6,855 nt of DNA from contig JAGDWE010000029.1 in the NCBI GenBank assembly GCA_023255965.1, positions 1-6,855 on the forward strand, written 5' to 3'. The notes under the pieces are model-generated. The model was given only the letters and a program-made list of their open reading frames with translations, had not been told where the DNA came from and made no database searches. The position numbers and the translations under genes are program-made. The stretch comes from Desulfurococcales archaeon (GTDB lineage Archaea; Thermoproteota; Thermoprotei_A; Sulfolobales; NBVN01). Shown one piece after another: positions 5,765-6,855 of this stretch (the stretch's first letter is position 1; every line of letters starts with the position of its first letter).

Positions 5765-5816
5765 CGCCTAGAGGCGCGCCTGGAAAAGCCCCGCCCTAAG
5801 GCGGGAAGGAGCTCAG
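5765..5816 (+). mobile_element. GC-rich hairpin island, possible IS200/IS605-TnpB right-end remnant
   Basis: This 52-base stretch has 36 G/C bases (about 69%), far above the AT-rich surroundings. It contains CGCCT-AG-AGGCG (5765-5776), the palindrome AGGCGCGCCT (5772-5781) and a GC-only stem CCCGCC/GGCGGG (5790-5795 and 5800-5805) closed by the loop CTAA, then GAAGGAGCTCAG. A compact CCGCC-loop-GGCGG hairpin followed by a purine-rich GGAG..TCA tail resembles, from memory, right ends of IS200/IS605 elements, which also form the 3' scaffold of TnpB omega-RNA. No transposase gene is nearby, so it would be a remnant or a small non-autonomous copy. It directly follows the broken end of the SDR gene. 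A structured RNA or terminator unrelated to transposons is the main alternative. Confidence 0.3.
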
Positions 5817-5930
5817 GTAGTAGCATGCAATCCCTAAGACATAAATACAGACAACAGTATAAGCAGCGAAATAATGTTCCTAATATGTTCTTAGTTAAGT
5901 CCTTCAAATTTAAATAGCAACCCCTTGCAG
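5817..5930. other. Intergenic stretch without a recognisable gene
   Basis: An open frame runs through this region and the GC-rich island (5669-5917, ending VKSFKFK), but its sequence is low in hydrophobic residues and matches nothing I know. Its first part is the tail of the SDR pseudogene. A second TATA-like element (AATTTAAATA, 5907-5916) and the small dyad CCCT-TGC-AGGG (5922-5932) lie at the right edge and may take part in expression of the CdvB-type gene. Confidence 0.4.
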
Positions 5931-5933
5931 GGT

Positions 5934-5948
5934 AAAGGCTTTTAAGTA
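5934..5948 (+). promoter_or_regulatory. BRE/TATA promoter of the CdvB-type gene
   Basis: AAAGGCTTTTAAGTA matches a crenarchaeal BRE (AAAGG) followed by a TATA box (CTTTTAAG) centred near 5943. Transcription would start about 5968, after the GTG at 5950 and before the GGGTG ribosome site (5973-5977) and ATG at 5989. This spacing is the main reason for choosing the later start. Confidence 0.5.
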
Positions 5949-5988
5949 AGTGATTTATGGAGATCGTTATACGGGTGTTTCAATTAAA

Positions 5989-6645
5989 ATGGGTTTAAAG
6001 GGATTTGAGAAGGTCTGGCAGGGGAATCAAGATACGTTAGGCGTTAAGTTAAAGAGGGCTATAGGTAGAGAGAAGCCGCTTAGATATAGAATGGCTATGG
6101 CGTCCTACAAGATAAGGGCTATGGTTAGCAGGATAGAGGTATTCATTGAGAGGATGAAGGAGAGGGATAAGGTACTCTTTGAGAGGGTAGTTGATGCACT
6201 AATGGTTAAGGATACAGCGAGAGCAACGATGTATGCCAATGAAATAGTTGAGCTAAGGAAGGTGGTTAAGCAATTGCTGACCATTCAAATAGCGTTAGAG
6301 CAGGTGGTACTAAGGCTAGAGACCGTTCAGGAAATAGGCGATGTGATGGTTGCGTTAGGGCCTGTAGTAGGTTTAGTGAGGGAATTACGGTCAGCTTTGA
6401 AGGGATTGCTACCTGAGATAGGTATTGAGTTAGCAGAGGTCGAGGAAATACTTAAGGACACGGTATTGGAGGCCGGCGAAGTGCTAGGTGGAGGCGGATA
6501 TGAGGTCGTCGCATCTCCTGAGGCTAGGAAGATACTTCAGGAGGCCCAGATAATAGCCGAGCAGAGGATGAAGGAGAAGTTCCCAGAGCTACCCTCAATA
6601 CCTACAGCACCGTCAGCTGAGAAGTCTGTCGAGGCTCAGCATTAA
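5989..6645 (+). CDS. CdvB/Snf7 family (ESCRT-III-like) protein
   Basis: The product (218 residues from ATG 5989) is an archaeal ESCRT-III homologue. Such proteins polymerise on membranes and drive constriction in cell division and vesicle release, and are remodelled by the CdvC/Vps4 ATPase. The basic N-terminus (MGLKGFEKVWQG...LKRAIGREKPLRYRM) leads into the long helical hairpin, about 36-115, then a Gly/Val-rich turn (VALGPVVGLVREL) and acidic helices about 132-165. This is the usual Snf7 order and close to the size of CdvB paralogues. The tail FPELPSIPTAP (198-208) resembles the Pro-rich MIM2 motif that binds the MIT domain of CdvC/Vps4. No winged-helix extension that would bind CdvA follows, so it is more like CdvB1/B2/B3 than full CdvB. 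A longer GTG start at 5950 would add 13 residues but lies upstream of the predicted transcript start. No cdvA or cdvC is in view. Family call is firm; the exact paralogue is not. Confidence 0.88.
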   Translation: MGLKGFEKVWQGNQDTLGVKLKRAIGREKPLRYRMAMASYKIRAMVSRIEVFIERMKERDKVLFERVVDALMVKDTARATMYANEIVELRKVVKQLLTIQIALEQVVLRLETVQEIGDVMVALGPVVGLVRELRSALKGLLPEIGIELAEVEEILKDTVLEAGEVLGGGGYEVVASPEARKILQEAQIIAEQRMKEKFPELPSIPTAPSAEKSVEAQH

Positions 6646-6649
6646 AGGT

Positions 6650-6661
6650 ATAACCTTTTTT
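6650..6661 (+). terminator. T-run terminator after the CdvB-type gene
   Basis: ATAACCTTTTTT begins four bases after the stop codon and ends in six T residues (6656-6661), the common archaeal intrinsic terminator. The first ten bases are identical to the sequence after the regulator gene at 3488-3497. Confidence 0.55.
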
Positions 6662-6777
6662 AAATTCTGAAATCATATAATTTTGTTAATTAGTTTGCAA
6701 CAAGCATCGTTGAGGGGATTGAGGGTTCTTGTTTCTTGGGTTTCCTTAACTTCTGCAGGCTGTTGTATATGCATTAG

Positions 6778-6855
6778 CTATCCTATGGTTAATGTGGGGA
6801 TTGCCGTGAAGCCCCTGGCCCTCATCTCCATTGTGCCTAAACGACGGAAGCGCCC
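6778..6855 (-). CDS. Possible C-terminal end of a leftward gene (partial, doubtful)
   Basis: On the minus strand the frame is open from the window edge to a TAG at 6778-6780, encoding 25 residues that end in GFTAIPTLTIG. The peptide is basic (GRFRRLGTMEMRAR) and could be the tail of a DNA-binding or transposase-like protein, but that is only an impression. The plus strand is also open through the same bases from TTG 6695, so the open frame may be chance. A convergent neighbour would fit the T-run terminator of the CdvB-type gene. The rest of the tail (6662-6777) shows no gene that I can support. Confidence 0.2.
   Translation of the reverse strand, partial: GRFRRLGTMEMRARGFTAIPTLTIG

Noticed and set aside
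5669..5917. An 82-codon open frame running through the SDR tail and the GC-rich island
   Set aside because: The first part is SDR remnant in another frame and the rest is low-complexity charged sequence across hairpins; it looks like chance.
5950..5988. The 13-residue N-terminal extension of the CdvB-type protein from GTG 5950
   Set aside because: The GTG lies only a few bases after the TATA box, has no ribosome site, and the extra residues do not look like the start of this family.
1..6855. CRISPR array, tRNA, rRNA or C/D-box RNA
   Set aside because: I saw no regularly spaced direct repeats, no cloverleaf-like pattern with T-loop bases, and no convincing paired C and D boxes outside genes.

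Overview
The window looks like chromosomal DNA from a thermophilic crenarchaeon (Thermoproteota). The evidence is an ESCRT-III/CdvB-type gene, short leaders with A/T-rich BRE-TATA elements and GGTG or GGAG ribosome sites, arginine written mostly as AGG/AGA, heavy use of ATA, and secreted proteins crowded with N-glycosylation sequons. A Caldivirga/Vulcanisaeta-like genome is my best guess, from general style only; no marker gene fixes the genus. All convincing genes read rightward.

Left part (1-2410): after the last codons of an upstream gene comes a tight cluster. It holds a cytosolic HtrA-type serine protease with one PDZ domain, 8 bases later a conserved archaeal protein with a JAMM/MPN-like HxH...SxxD signature, and then a flavin-reductase-like FMN-binding protein. 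The first two are almost certainly co-transcribed and suggest a protein-processing or quality-control pair; the third may be a read-through member.

Middle part (2411-5029): two cell-envelope genes, each with its own promoter-like upstream region. The first is a two-membrane-segment protein with an outside sensor-like domain, a Pro/Ser/Thr-rich stalk and a cytosolic winged-helix DNA-binding domain, so a membrane-bound one-component regulator. The second is a 492-residue secreted, almost wholly helical protein with 16 N-glycosylation sequons. Inverted repeats lie upstream of and between them.

Right part (5030-6855): a short-chain dehydrogenase/reductase gene has decayed into a pseudogene (one nonsense codon, three single-base deletions, a further frame change, lost 3' end), although a good promoter remains. 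Next to its broken end is a 52-base island of about 69% GC with compact hairpins, resembling the right end or omega-RNA scaffold of an IS200/IS605-TnpB element. It is followed by a stand-alone CdvB/Snf7 (ESCRT-III) gene with a Pro-rich MIM2-like tail, a T-run terminator, and about 190 bases with no convincing gene.

The most interesting items are the stand-alone ESCRT-III gene, the membrane regulator beside the glycoprotein, the HtrA-JAMM pair, and the GC-rich hairpin island abutting the dead SDR gene.
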